Shown: positions 30,749 to 42,700 of the stretch, one piece after another | How the letters are laid out: every line of letters starts with the position of its first letter | Numbering within the stretch: the first letter of the stretch is position 1 | Origin: Gari tellinella | Lineage: Eukaryota; Mollusca; Bivalvia; Cardiida; Psammobiidae | Length of the DNA: 64,000 nt | NCBI GenBank assembly: GCA_922989275.2 | Contig: OV277867.1 | Span: 37,750,070 to 37,814,069, forward strand | Reading direction: 5' to 3' | The notes under the pieces: generated by a model | What the model was told of the DNA's origin: nothing | The model's database searches: none | The model's input: only the letters and a program-made list of their open reading frames with translations | Made by a program: the position numbers and the translations under genes

Positions 30749-31121
30749 TAGAGGATCTTACACGAGTGCTCATTAATTATCATTTTTAATAAACGAGTTG
30801 ACTAAAACAATATGACGCGAGCCTTGGCGAGCGTTATATTTATTTTAGTCAACGAGTTTATTAAGAATGAAAAATAATGAGCACGAATGTTAGATCCTAT
30901 TTATCACATAAACATTTTAAAACCCTTTTAAGTCAACTGAATCCGTATAGTAGTGTTTTGTCTCTCCGCCATATATATTTTCCGCCAAAACTTGACGTTG
31001 TTTACAGTAACGCCATGGTAAATGACGTCAGTTGGCGCCCCGCGCCATGCAGCGCTCGTGGACGAACAAGTAGCCGGAGCCCAAATATTGATATTTCACT
31101 ATAGTTTATTGAATGGCTTTA
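30749..31121. repeat. Fold-back element, copy 2
   Basis: Over about 370 bp it is closely similar to 29266-29635, with the same hairpin and the CCAAATATTGATATTTCACT body. It stops at GAATGGCTTTA, without the terminal CCCAGAGTCGG segment. Confidence 0.75.
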
Positions 31122-33010
31122 GGACATGTTCTGCTTTGCTTTCAGCCTATGCCAAACTTAGCTTTTGATGCTACCACCTGATCCAATATCCCTATATATG
31201 TTTTGATACATATTCATGACTGTAGGCTAGTTTCTAGCATTGAAGACAGGTGAACACTTAAAGAGGGTTTAAAGTAAAATAGTATACACCTAAACATGCG
31301 TTCTGCTTTACTTTCAACTTGCTTTACGTTAAGGTACTTCGCAGGTGCGCTTAATTTCCATACAATGTGTATGAAACTTTTCATGAAGAATGATAATAGC
31401 CTTAGAAACAATGTGTGAAAATATAGGCAAAATCTATCGTGTGGTTTGTCTTTTAGGTCTCTTTTTCTGACAAAAACCTGGAATTTTGATGATTTTATTT
31501 TTCTCAAAAATAAATAAAGCTAATGACTACAAGTCTCGCCCAATAAGTAGTCCACAACATTCTTTACAAGAAAAGCTAAAATCATTTTGAATAAAGGTAT
31601 TCAGAAATATGTTATCAGCTATTTAAATTTTGCATAATGGTAAAAAATTGAATTACAAAAAACTGACTCATTCAATGTACATTTGTTTTCATTTTATTCA
31701 AATGTATGGTTAATGAAATAGTTAGTCTGAAAAAATTAGAAAATATTACAGTCAGGATTTGTTGTAATAACAGTTTTTCTTATTAAAATGTGTGATGTTT
31801 GAAGTTGAGATACAGTTACCTTCCTTAAAGTTATAATTTTGTCATTAAAATGCATTTTTATTCATTCATGGACTTGCATACAAGGTTAATTATATTATTT
31901 AAACATAATAATAATGAGCAATATCGATCTTGAAAAGATTGACGTATTGATAAGCGTCAATGTGTGGCTTTATAGTTCGATCAAATCGTATACATGTATA
32001 CCGATTTTATTGACTTGTAAGTCATTAAACTAAAACGTGCATGTAAGTGGAAATATAATTGGACCGTACATAACATCACTTATTCTAATCAACGAAGACA
32101 AAACATAGCATGTCCCTTGATCACTGCGTTATGGATTGAGAAGTCAATATATCGGACACTTAAAAAAATATTTGGATTGCATGGGTCTCGGACCTATGGC
32201 CTTTCAATTGTTAGTCAATCACTGTACTGATTGCGCTATGAAGGATTGTACTAATTCGTATCAACATTTCCTTTATATAAATTTTCTAGTATAAGCACGT
32301 ACGGAAAAAGTCTGTGTCGTCAAGACGCATATCCGCTCGCCCGCAAGACCGACTTCCGGTAGCGAAAGGCCTTAAGAGATTTTAGGTATCACCTACTGTT
32401 TACTACGATATAGAAACTATTTGTGGTTCTAACATATTCGTGATTATATACTCGGGATAGGTTTAGATGATCATTTGATGCGGGTTTAACGCAAAGGAGC
32501 ATGCGTATTAAGGCGCATTCTGCTTTGCTTTAAACCTGAATTAAGCTTAAATAGCTAAGGCATCATATATTGTCTACTACAATGTAGACAATATTAGTTA
32601 TAATATATATTCATGATTATATAAACGGGATATGTTTAGGTGATCACTTGAAGCGGATTTAAAGTGAAGTAGAAAACGCCATAAGGCGCGTTCTGCTTTA
32701 CTTTAAGCCTGTTTTAAGTTTTAATCTCTAGGCTACCATCAACTAGAGTATAGAGATAATTTATTTTAAGAAACGTGACTGCATAAGCAGGAATTACTTC
32801 GAAATAAATACAAAAGTGTTGAATTGCGTGTTTATGGAGCAATAGGTTAACAAACGGGGGCTTTCTCCGATAGTTAACACTTTGCTCCATAGCTCGTTTT
32901 TAGAAAGTTGAATACTTGAAGCGGGTTTAAAGTAGAGTCGGAATGCGTCATAATGCGTATTCTGCCTTACTTTAAGCCAATTTTTAAGCTTAAATCTGCA
33001 AACTTCTAGA
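31122..33010. repeat. Eroded A-lineage palindromes (four remnants)
   Basis: Partial arms at about 31120-31340, 32380-32560, 32620-32850 and 32880-33010 (for example GCGGATTTAAAGTGAAGTAG with GCGTTCTGCTTTACTTTAAG). They differ in a shared way (TTTAAAGTGAAG) from the main A copies and may be an older subfamily. Confidence 0.5.
32163..32250 (-). ncRNA. tRNA-like sequence, probably pseudogene
   Basis: On the minus strand CATAGCGCAATCAGTACAG resembles an A box/D arm, GACTAACAATTG a Val(AAC)-like anticodon loop, and GGTCCGAGACCC a B box. The acceptor ends do not pair. Confidence 0.35.
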
Positions 33011-33398
33011 GTTTTGAAATAATTTTTATGCTGGAATTATTATCCTGAAGAGAAAACAAATGTGTTAAATAATCAATAGTTCATATACAAAAAATATATA
33101 ATGTGCAGATTCTAATATACTTTGCAGATTATTGTTATAAGAATGACTGCCCGTCATTACTCGTCTTTATATGTATTATATTATATAATGCTGATAGACA
33201 TGTATGTCTTTGCTGAATAAAAACATATCATATAACACTCCCAGGGTCGGTTTTATGTGATAAAATTAGGTTTATTATATACGAGAAATAAACAAAGAGT
33301 GTTATCTACCGATCGCACTGTAATAAAACGTTGTCCAATTAGCCCGTTTACTGTCATAATATTAGTGTCTCCTTAAAATGATATATATAGTCTGCTTT

Positions 33399-34018
33399 TT
33401 GTGTCGCCTGCTGTAGGCTGAGGTGACACTCAGGGATCACTTTTCCGGCGTCTGTCCGCCCGTCCGTCAATATGTCTGTCCGTCACGCTTTTTGTGTCCG
33501 GCCTCATAACTTCCGCTCTACTAAAGCTTTTAAGATGAAACTTCATTTCTGGAAAGAGCTTGACATGTGGATGCGTATTATTCAAGGGTCATAACTCTTG
33601 TATCAATATTGTGAGAGTTATTCCCCTTTTTAACATTTTCTTTTCATGCAGGTTTCTTCTGTTTTACTAAAGATTTTGAAATGAAATTTCTTTTATAGAA
33701 TGAGATTGATGAGTGAAATTGTTTTGCCTAAGGTTGATAACTCTTGCAGCAATACTGTGAGAGTTATTCCCCTTTTCCATATTTTCTATTTTCAGCATAT
33801 AACTTCTGTTCTACTCATGCTTTCCAGATAAAATTTCATTTACTTAAATAATTTGATGAATGGAAGTGTCTTACATCAATACCATGGGAGTTATTCCCAT
33901 TTTCTACACTTTCTTTTGCGGTATATTATTTCTGCTATAACAAAGTTTGTCATTTTAACATAAACTCTTGTTCGACTTATGGTTGCTGGCAGGTGACACA
34001 CGTGTTCCGAGGAACCCA
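33399..34018. repeat. Dispersed repeat with GTGTCGCCTGCTGTAGGCTG start
   Basis: A hairpin (GTGTCGCCTG..CTGAGGTGACAC) begins it and GGCAGGTGACACACGTGTTC ends it. TGAGAGTTATTCCCC recurs twice with a related form, giving internal units of about 150 bp. Confidence 0.55.
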
Positions 34019-34186
34019 ACTATTTTATTATTTCTGTTTAATTTAGATAAAGTCAGCTTGTGGAAAACATGGATAGTATATAAAGCGCAGACAAGTTGAG
34101 ATCCAGGACATTCATTGTGTCTGATCTGGATACAAATTGTGTTTGCAAACGCCAGTGCAGGCGGACAATGACAGCGGAGAGGAATA

Positions 34187-34637
34187 CAGTAACGCCTCTC
34201 TAGTACGACCCCTAAATATATATTACAATGGAGAAAACGTTATTCTTTCCCGTTTAAACGCAAACGAAACGCAAACGCAAAACACCAAAACGTACAAAAG
34301 TACAACTTTTGGACAATTCTGACGAATGATGTTTATCTTAGTGGCAAACAGTTTGGAGCCTGATCAGACGCCGGGTAACCCGGCGTCTGATCTGGCTCCA
34401 GACTGTTTGTAACAGAAATAATAGTTTTAGTGTAAACGCGTTTATTGGGGGAAGAATAACGTTGTCCCTACTTCATCTCGTGTTTACGACAGGTGACTGC
34501 TTAAAGCAAGGTGACCGTAAAACAGACCACTCCCGAATGAGCTTCTGTTTTACTGTTACCTTGCTTTAAGCTGTCGCCTGTCCGTTATACAACCAATTAG
34601 CATTCATTTTAGAGGTCGTAATAGAGAGGTTTTACTG
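34187..34637. repeat. Family B MITE interrupted by a D2 insertion
   Basis: TA|CAGTAACGCCTCTCTAGTAC at left; GAGAGGTTTTACTG|TA at right. B palindrome at 34490-34580. The D2 element occupies 34226-34473. Confidence 0.8.
34226..34473. repeat. Family D2 MITE nested in family B
   Basis: TA|CAATGGAGAAAACGTTATTC at left; AATAACGTTGTCCCTACT at right. The palindrome has CGCCGGGTAACCCGGCG and GGAGCC/GGCTCC arms. Confidence 0.8.
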
Positions 34638-35409
34638 TATAACCATTTAATGGCATTTATTACAATACATGTGACTTTATTAACGATATTAAGTCCATCC
34701 CAGTACATATATAGTGATCTCTACGAACGCATTTCAAAACTATCCAGAAAATTTAGGCGAAAATTTCCCAATTAACCCATTCTTCACCATATTATAGCAT
34801 GTTTAAAATTGTAGCCTGCTTCTGCTTTGTAAATCAAGTATTAAGCATATTTACTTAAAACATAAATAATAGCGCCAAACACTTTGTATCCTAGTCAGAT
34901 AGTGATTTTCGCGGTGTCTGATCATGATCCTAATGTGGTTGCTTGTCAAGAAAGTGTTGTATATAGATGTTAAACAATTCCTCTTTAATAATGTTTCAAT
35001 AATAATTCCAACAGCTTAAAGCCAATACACCGTATCGGCTTTCTCTCTATTGAAAGAAATAATATACCGGGTACATGTACCTTAATAGCCGTAACGGGAA
35101 AAGAGCTTTACCGGGTTGGTAGAATTGTTCGTGGTGGCTATTTTATATATTGATCACTCAGCCAACCATCCTGGCATTTAAATTGACGGTGGACAGAATG
35201 AGTCTTTTGTGTTTCTTTGTTTCCATGTTGCTATGATTCTCGTGATTCTATAATACATGTACACCACGTTTTTAGTTCACCGATCACAGTTCTGTTAACA
35301 TTGGATGCCTACTAGATTCTACATACTGACTAGGTAAGTGATCATGTATTTAAACATACGGTATATAGTTATCGATATTCTTACATGTACCCAGTATTCG
35401 CGTTTAAGC

Positions 35410-35492
35410 TTTGCTTATTTCGATTGCAAACAATATGGAGCCAGATCAGACGCCGGATTACCCGGCGTCTGATCAGGCTTCAAACTGTTTGC
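35410..35492. repeat. D2-type palindrome core without its carrier
   Basis: TGCAAACAATATGGAGCCAG, CGCCGGATTACCCGGCG and GGCTTCAAACTGTTTGC. No D2 TIR nearby. Confidence 0.65.
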
Positions 35493-35572
35493 TATTCAGA
35501 TCAAAACTTATCGTTAAAACCTGTCTTTTTAAAATTCTACTACATTCTGTTGCATTTAGTTTCGTTAGGTTA

Positions 35573-35799
35573 CAGTGGAGAATCTGTTATTCTTTCCCAA
35601 TAAACGCGTTTACGCTAAAAATATTATTTGCCGTGCAAACAGTTTGGAGCCAGATCAGACGCCGGGTAACCAAACTGTTTGCCACTAAGATAAACATGAC
35701 ATATCAGAATTGTCCAAAAGTTGTTCTTTTCTACGTTTAAGTGCTTTGCGTTTGCGTACGTTTGCGTTTAAACGGGAAATAATAACAGATTCTCCACTG
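35573..35799. repeat. Family D2 MITE with one palindrome arm deleted
   Basis: CAGTGGAGAATCTGTTATTC to AGATTCTCCACTG with TA flanks. In the core, CGCCGGGTAACC runs directly into AAACTGTTTGCC, so most of the right arm is lost. Confidence 0.85.
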
Positions 35800-35845
35800 T
35801 AAAAGTAGAACCACTCAGAGGAGATCCGTATGCCACGATCAAATT

Positions 35846-36102
35846 TTAATCCATTACTCCATTGAAACGCATTTTACTCCTCTTATTTATTCCTTCGCTG
35901 ACAAAATCGTTTCAATTTATACAGTTATAAATGTGAATCATAATAAAGTGTTCCTCTATTCTAGATGATCATGGTAGCTTTTAAAGCAGACTGAAAGCCA
36001 GTAAAGCAGAATGCGCCTTAAAACTTACTTTCAATCTGCTTTAAAGGGGTCACCTATACATGTATCTTCACCACTTGAAACAGGGTTATTGGGGAAAGTT
36101 AA
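35846..36102. repeat. Family A MITE, core partly deleted
   Basis: TTAATCCATTACTCCATTGA to GGGTTATTGGGGAAAGTTAA; AATGCGCCTTAAAACTTACT shows loss of the palindrome centre. Confidence 0.7.
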
Positions 36103-36339
36103 AGCAGGAATGGCATAAAACAGAAAGCTCATCTAGGAGCGTTTTGCTTTAAATGTTCACCTAGCTTTAAGTAGCAATATGTCTTTTTTCAAACAACATT
36201 GTAAAGTGGGTTGAATGTAAATTTGTTTTAATCAATTTCCACGCCAAATTTTACCGTCTGCTTTCACCAACTTCATAGCCATTATATCGCCTGAAAAATC
36301 AGATACATATTCAAAGTAAAGAATTAAAGTAGATCTAGT

Positions 36340-36578
36340 TTAACTCTTTCGCTGCCAAACTAATCGTGAGAATTTTACCCATTCACCGTTTCATTGTCGT
36401 CTGTTTCAATTTCAAGTAAGCTTCAATATACATGTAGTATGACTTAAAAGTTAAAACATATCGATACCAGTGTCAAACGGTTAGGATCCTGATCAGACGC
36501 CGCGTTACGCGGCGTCTGATCAGGATCCAAACTGTTTGCAAAGTCGTATTTTGGCGCCGTTGGCAGTGAAATAGTTAA
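36340..36578. repeat. Family D1b MITE
   Basis: TTAACTCTTTCGCTGCC at left and GGCAGTGAAATAGTTAA at right. Palindrome GGATCCTGATCAGACGCCGC GTTACG and complement. Confidence 0.85.
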
Positions 36579-37369
36579 CAGGAGAAATATCGATACAGTA
36601 TGAGTGTCAACATTTACCATCGTTACCAAAGTAGACTGATCGATCAACATCACTTGTTTTGAAAAGCTGTGTGTTACATGTGAGCAATATTCCTGCATCT
36701 ACTTAATTACTTTTTGCTACCGATATGGATTATTGATTCAAATAAATGATTTTTCCTCAATAGAGACTGATAAGTAAGTGAATCGTGTCTTCAGATAACA
36801 CATCACCGATCATTGGCAACAGTCTGCTACTAGGTCCGGACATAGATTTTGAAACTTTATGGTTTAGGATCTATGTACAGTTGCACTCGTTAAAATCGTT
36901 CTCAGTTAATTGTCTATCCCCGCTGCATATACATGTATAGTATATACCCTGAACAGATATCACGTTTCCATCGATTTCGTCAATACGGGTCTACAATGTG
37001 CGCGGGATCTGTTTCTCGCTACACGGTTGAGTTCATATACCAATACCGTATTACTCCTTCTACACATATATATGGCATCTATCATCTTACCGTATGAATA
37101 TTTCATACAGTCATTCATCAAATATGCTTCAATGGTGTTACAGTAAAATCTGTATTCCGCAGAAATCGCTGAATAAGGTTGGATATATCTAAATAACAAA
37201 TCACTGCTTATATATGTAATTCTGGATTAAAAGTAATGCAGAAAGCTCCTATAGGAGCTTTCTGCATCATTTTTGTCCAGCATTAATATGCAACATTTAT
37301 TTCAAACTTGCACGTTTTCTTTAATTGGTCCCTTATAAGAAGTTTTTCTATATTTACCGAAGAGTTAAT

Positions 37370-37577
37370 TTAACCCCTTCACTTCCGTAGTAAATTTCTT
37401 GTCTGTTTTTGATTTACAATTTCAGATTTTAGGCACATTAACTGAATATAGTTATATATGAATGTTAAACAGTTTGGATCCAGATAATGTCTGGGTTACT
37501 TGCATGGGACCTGGCCTTATTTTTTCAACTTGTTTGAAATATACAGTGCAGTCGGGTCAATGCAGTGAAAGGGTTAA
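37370..37577. repeat. Family D1b MITE, diverged core
   Basis: TTAACCCCTTCACTTCC to GCAGTGAAAGGGTTAA with AACAGTTTGGATCCAGATAA. Confidence 0.75.
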
Positions 37578-37619
37578 ACTTTGTCCATTATATCATGTAT
37601 ATTGAAGTCATGTAAACAA

Positions 37620-38035
37620 TGGTGTCAAATAGTTTGAACCATAATCAGTCGCCGGGTACACCTTTGAGAGAGTTAAAGTGGAAACTGAATATTTAAACAG
37701 AACATATGATCAAATGGCAAAACTTGAAATAAATGAAGCAAGAATGTATGAACCAGTGGAGTCACAGTTCTGACAAACTCTAAGTTAAACCATTTTAATA
37801 CTAAATACCGGTAGGTGACTGCATTCCACTTAAGCAAACGGTTTGGATCGTGATCGGACGCCATGTAACGCGGTGTCTGATTAGGATCCAACCTGTTTGA
37901 CAACCATTTCGACATGTCGTTAGTCAGTTTGCTTTTATTCAAGCTTTCAAAAATGTAACAAATGACAGTATTAAAGTAGGCTATATATTGACGATGAAAG
38001 GGTTTAAGCAGACGATAAAAGGGTTAAACATTTGG
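37620..38035. repeat. Two D-type remnants
   Basis: A half core at 37625-37660 (AGTTTGAACCATAATCAGTC GCC) and a fuller core at 37843-37903 (GGATCGTGATCGGACGCCAT and GTCTGATTAGGATCCAACCT), followed by GCAGACGATAAAAGGGTTAA. Confidence 0.55.
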
Positions 38036-38435
38036 ATACACAAACTATTTACTACGCTTGGAGACCAACCCTCACTCTGCAAAATATGATCTGCAAAAAA
38101 CTTTCTCAATTTAAGATGTCTCTAAACTGTAGAAACTTGATTTTGGATGTAAAACTGTTTGGACCGTAATCAGACACCGAGTGACTTTACGTTTGATCTG
38201 ATTTCTTAACTTGTGTGTTAAATGTGAACCATGTCGCGCGTAGCTGGATTAGGGTTACCAAACACATTCACAATCTTACCCTTATTGCACTGGTCTGCGC
38301 AAATAGACTGCATTCTGATCAGACATAGGGTAACTCGGCGTCTGATGGGGATATACAAGTGTTTGTTCAACCCTTTCACTCTCAATGACGCATAAAAGAG
38401 CGTTTGCAAACAGTTTGACACTCGTATCGATATGT

Positions 38436-38687
38436 TTAACCCATTACCCCTTAAAAACGCCTTTTTACGCCTCTTACTTATTCCTCCACTGAAGAAAAAA
38501 GTTCCAGTTTATACAGTAAAGAATATGTACCAAAAGAAATATTTTCCATATCCTAGAAGATGGTATCTTAAAGCAGGCTGAAAGTAAAGCAGAATGTGCC
38601 TTAAGGCACATTCTGCTTTACTTTCAACCTGCTTTAAGTGGTCACCTGTTTTCGAAGCAAGAAATAGGCTAAGAGGTAATAGGTTAA
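38436..38687. repeat. Family A MITE
   Basis: TTAACCCATTACCCCTTAAA to AGAGGTAATAGGTTAA; palindrome nearly perfect with GTGCCTTAAGGCAC. Confidence 0.85.
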
Positions 38688-38929
38688 AGTCATACAACAT
38701 TGAATCTTACTTTGAAACGATCTTGCAAACAATAAAATTGAAGCAGACGACAATGAAACGGTGAATGGGTAAATATACCTCACGAAATATTTGGCAGTGA
38801 AAGGGTTAATGTAAATGTGAGAGAAGAAACGCAGATGGTAGTTTTCAAGCAGGCGACACTCTGGCATTCAAGGCCACTAACTCTAAAACGGCTCTTTGCG
38901 ACAAGTTAACTAATTTGTTCAATCATTTT

Positions 38930-39090
38930 GGATCCAGATCAGATGCCGCGCCACACGGTGTCTGATCAGGACCTAAACTATTTGCTATCCGTGTGTATAC
39001 ATGTTTCTTAGATCAAAATGCCTAACATATGAAATTAAAGCAGACGACAATTTAGAATCAGACGATATTGCAGCGACAAAAGGGTTTAAA
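38930..39090. repeat. Family D1b, partial
   Basis: GGATCCAGATCAGATGCCGC and GTGTCTGATCAGGACCTAAA, then GCAGACGACAATTTAG and GCAGCGACAAAAGGGTTTAA. Confidence 0.6.
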
Positions 39091-39115
39091 CACTTCTATT
39101 GGGTTTACTTATATA

Positions 39116-39324
39116 GGTAAACCTCTTTACTGTGACATCTTTACTGACTTAATTATTAGACGTTTACGACAGGTGACTGCTTAAAACTAGGTGACAGCTA
39201 GTAAAACAGAAAGCTCATAAAGAGCTTTCTGTTTTACCGTCACCTTGCTTTAAGCTGTCACCTGTTTTTTTAATAATCAATTTAGCCTTATTTATAGTGG
39301 TCGTAATTAGAGAGTTTTTTCTGT
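39116..39324. repeat. Family B MITE just upstream of the NWD start codon
   Basis: GGTAAACCTCTTTACTGTGA at left, GGTCGTAATTAGAGAGTTTT at right, B palindrome with AGAAAGCTCATAAAGAGCTT. It ends about 48 bp before the start codon at 39373. Confidence 0.75.
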
Positions 39325-39372
39325 ATTGGATTTTCTTATATACCAATTACAGTATGCTCACTTACGAATAAT

Positions 39373-39774
39373 ATGGGTTGTGGGAACTCAAACCAGCGTA
39401 ACAAACATATTCTACCCGATCATTACCAACCAGTTGAACGGAAACAGCCGAGCCAACCCGTTGAACAACGGAAACAGCCGATTGACGTTAAGGACACCCC
39501 AGATATGTACAAATCGTTCAAGACTGAACAAGTCACAAGTAACGGAAACGATAAACCGAAAGCAAACAATGTTCCAGTGGATGATAACACATCAAAACAA
39601 ACGATGAAGGCTGTGTCTGGAGCGCCGGGAGTGTTACCTTGGAGACAAACGCTGGACCAAGTGTCCACTATGGAATTATGGGATGGAAAGAAGAGGGAGG
39701 AGAGAGGCAGTTGGGGAGAGTACCTGCAACGAGCAGACGAACTCGTCAAGAAACCTCGCAAAACCATTCAAAAG
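39373..39774 (+). CDS. NWD-like exon 1 (myristoylation-type N-terminus)
   Basis: 134 codons, donor GTACGA. Begins MGCGNSNQRNKH; the rest is polar and low-complexity (QPVERKQPSQPVEQRKQP), probably disordered, then PGVLPWRQTLDQ and SWGEYLQRADELVKKPRK. The start is the only Met in frame with a myristoylation motif. Confidence 0.88.
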
Positions 39775-42700
39775 GTACGAAATGAATAAATAGATACAAA
39801 AGGGTGTTATTAAGCTATGACGGCTATTGACAGTTCATTACATGTATACAGCAACACATCTCTATTAAGATCACTAAAAAAGGTTAGTTGATAGTTTAAA
39901 AGACAGGCGACAGCTTAAAGCAAGGTGAAAATAAAACAAAAAGCTCCCGAAGGAGCTTTCTGTTTTATTTTCACTTTGCTTTTAGCAATCACCTGTCTTG
40001 AACACCTACCTAATTATTATCAACATTTAGTGGTCGTAATAAAGAAGTGCTGTAGCCTACTTGTATCAATAGGCATACCCGTTATAAAGATTTGACTTTA
40101 ACCATGTACTCCATATAGGTACGCATTTTCCAATTCATACAGTCATGAACATGTCTCGTAAGAAATAGCCTACTTTCTATATTCTAGCAGATAACAGCTT
40201 AAGCGGGCTGAAAGTAAAGCAGAATGCAAAATGTTACAAAATGAGTTTTCTGCATTACCGTCGTCCTGCATTAAGATATCACATGTCATAAATAGAAGTT
40301 TTATTTTGAGTGTCGCGGGTTGAAGATTTTACTGAATTGGTAAAATGCTTGTTCGTATCGTGCACAATATGGCCTGTGATTCATTGCAAAATAATTTCAG
40401 GGGCATAGTCAAGTCATCGATCTCAACCACAACTTACTATATGTATAACAAAAGACTATTAAAAAGACGGCACACTTATTGGAACAAGTTTAATATAGAT
40501 TTATGTACAGCCAACCTTTATATTAAGTCTTACATGCAGGTGATTGCTTCGTTCAGGATTAAAATAAGTCGGAAAACTCCTAATGGGGCTTTCTGCATTA
40601 TTTTATTCCCGCATGAAGCAGCCACTTGTCTTTAGATATCTCTATACATTTGCACATAGCTGTCGCTATATACCAGATTGGTTATAAATTAACTATAGAT
40701 CTATTAACATTTTGACTATTACAATATCTGCTTAAAATGCCCCATTTGCATTTAATAGTTTTGACTATCTTTGTCAAAAATAAAATAGTTTACAGCAATT
40801 TTATTGACGAAATATCGACACTTAGTTTTCATGAGCAGACGTCTGGTCTGGATCCAAACGGGTAACGAAGTTAGTATTGTCGGAGTTTTATAGTGAAGTG
40901 GGTTAAGGTGTAGGAGTGTTCAAAACTATCTTTAATTGACAAAGGATCAATGATTATTTACACTATCGATCTGTTCTGATGTAGTTGTGTATACAGAGCA
41001 ACCCCCATTCATGATATGTAATGATGAAATATAATATTAATAATCTGTAGAATATATCCCGTTGTAGAACACCTTGCTTAACAGTTAATGAAAATGTCGT
41101 TGTTTTTATGACCTGTGACAGCCTTTTGCAGTACAAATATATCCATTGATTGCATTACTTTTACGTTGCACCAAGCGGCCATTTGCCACAGTAATTCCCC
41201 ATAAGTGTATGATGCTAAGGAAGAAATGGTTGTAGTAAGGACACCATTCAAGGCCAACACTTGTTGGGTTTACGTGTCGGTTGGTTTGAGAGTATCATCT
41301 AAACTATATGTTCACCATTCTGTAAAATCCCCTTGTCTATATTTAAATATGAGCTGCGTCGGAAGGATGAACTCATGCAGAGTCTTCATTATTTGTCAAA
41401 TATCAGCACAAAACAAGATTCTAACTAACGCTGGAGACAGTGCATTCTCTGTGTTTCTACTTCCACCACAAATCAGAAAGTATACTGTTTTCAAGCTAGT
41501 AAGGTGAATAATGTAATTTTCTTTGGGCCGTAAAAAACTATTCGTTCATTTTAAAAAATGTAAAAATTGTAATGAAAATGGTTGATATAATGTTATTTTG
41601 CAATATATGGTAAAATATATCCTAAGAAGTACAAATTAGAATATACTAAATTCAAATTTGAGTTTATGACGTCAGTGACTCAGTAGGTTAAACCACTTTC
41701 GCAGCTTATCAAATACTTTCCAGGATGTAGTCCGTTCAATCCTGGAAGGGGACATGACGTCAGTGGACCTGTCAAAGATCCCTAATGCCCAACCAAAGAT
41801 AGTCGTGTTTGTAAGCTCCACCTTTACCGACACAAAGGCAGAGAGGAACCAGCTCATGAAAGGTAAATCACTGATCGCTTCTTAACTCTTTCGTCCATAG
41901 AAACGCCTTTTAGCGCATTTAATTCATCCATTCAAGAAAATAGTTCCCATTTTTACAGTCATGAATATGATGCATGAGAACAATTTTCTAAATACTAACA
42001 GATACTATCTTAAGCAGGCTGAAAGTCAAGCAGAATGTGCCTTAAGGCACATTCTGCTTTACTTTCAACCTCTTTTAAGTGATCACCTTTCTTTCAAACT
42101 AGAAACAGTCTATGGGGTAAAGGGTTAATTCATTCGTCCATAGAAGCGCATTGTACATAACGCATTTTAATTTTTTTTATTCCTCCGTTAATAAATATAC
42201 CAATTTATACAGTTATGAACATGCACATGTACCATACGAAATGTAAGACGTTAAAATCAGAATATCTTACATACCTGTTTATTTTACATATCAGTATAAA
42301 ACAAGTTTAAAACTATGCGAGGCACCATTTTACTCGGTGGCTCAAATGGGTCCAGCTATATCAAATTTACAGTTAATGTGCTTAAATTTAATATCTTGAT
42401 GAATAAGTAGCGAAATAAATAAACTAATAGATTAATAATAAAAGGACTTAGTATCATCTTTATACCGGTACTATATGTACTATTCGAAACCATTGAAGTA
42501 TTTCAAAACTCTATAGACTGGGGTTTAACCAACTGAACCCTAGCGACGACTGTACGTGTCTTTTAAACAGGTCAAAAGGTAAAATTATATTGGGCAATAT
42601 ATGTAGACACAGATCAGATGGCACCAATAGGAACCCTCTAATCAGAGTCTGCACTGATTGTAATTTTGCAGACAACTCTACGTAGTCTAAAACGAATAAG

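Larger units (their letters stand above)
23474..39372. other. Intergenic region between two divergent gene starts
   Basis: The DNAJC25 (minus) and NWD-like (plus) start codons face away from each other across about 15.9 kb. No further exon with domain or splice support was found. Contents are the listed LINE tails, Helitron/pearl-like element, simple repeats and MITEs. I see nothing recognisable in 24660-25430, 25520-26040, 29890-30740, 31520-32150 and 34640-35400 beyond eroded repeat pieces. Confidence 0.55.

Noticed and set aside
39423..39767. 114-codon minus frame
   Set aside because: Antisense to NWD exon 1, which has a good start, donor and phase.
40345..41507. Plus frames of 96 and 100 codons in NWD intron 1
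   Set aside because: No similarity to NACHT/WD40 or any other domain; the phase from exon 1 joins exon 2 directly.
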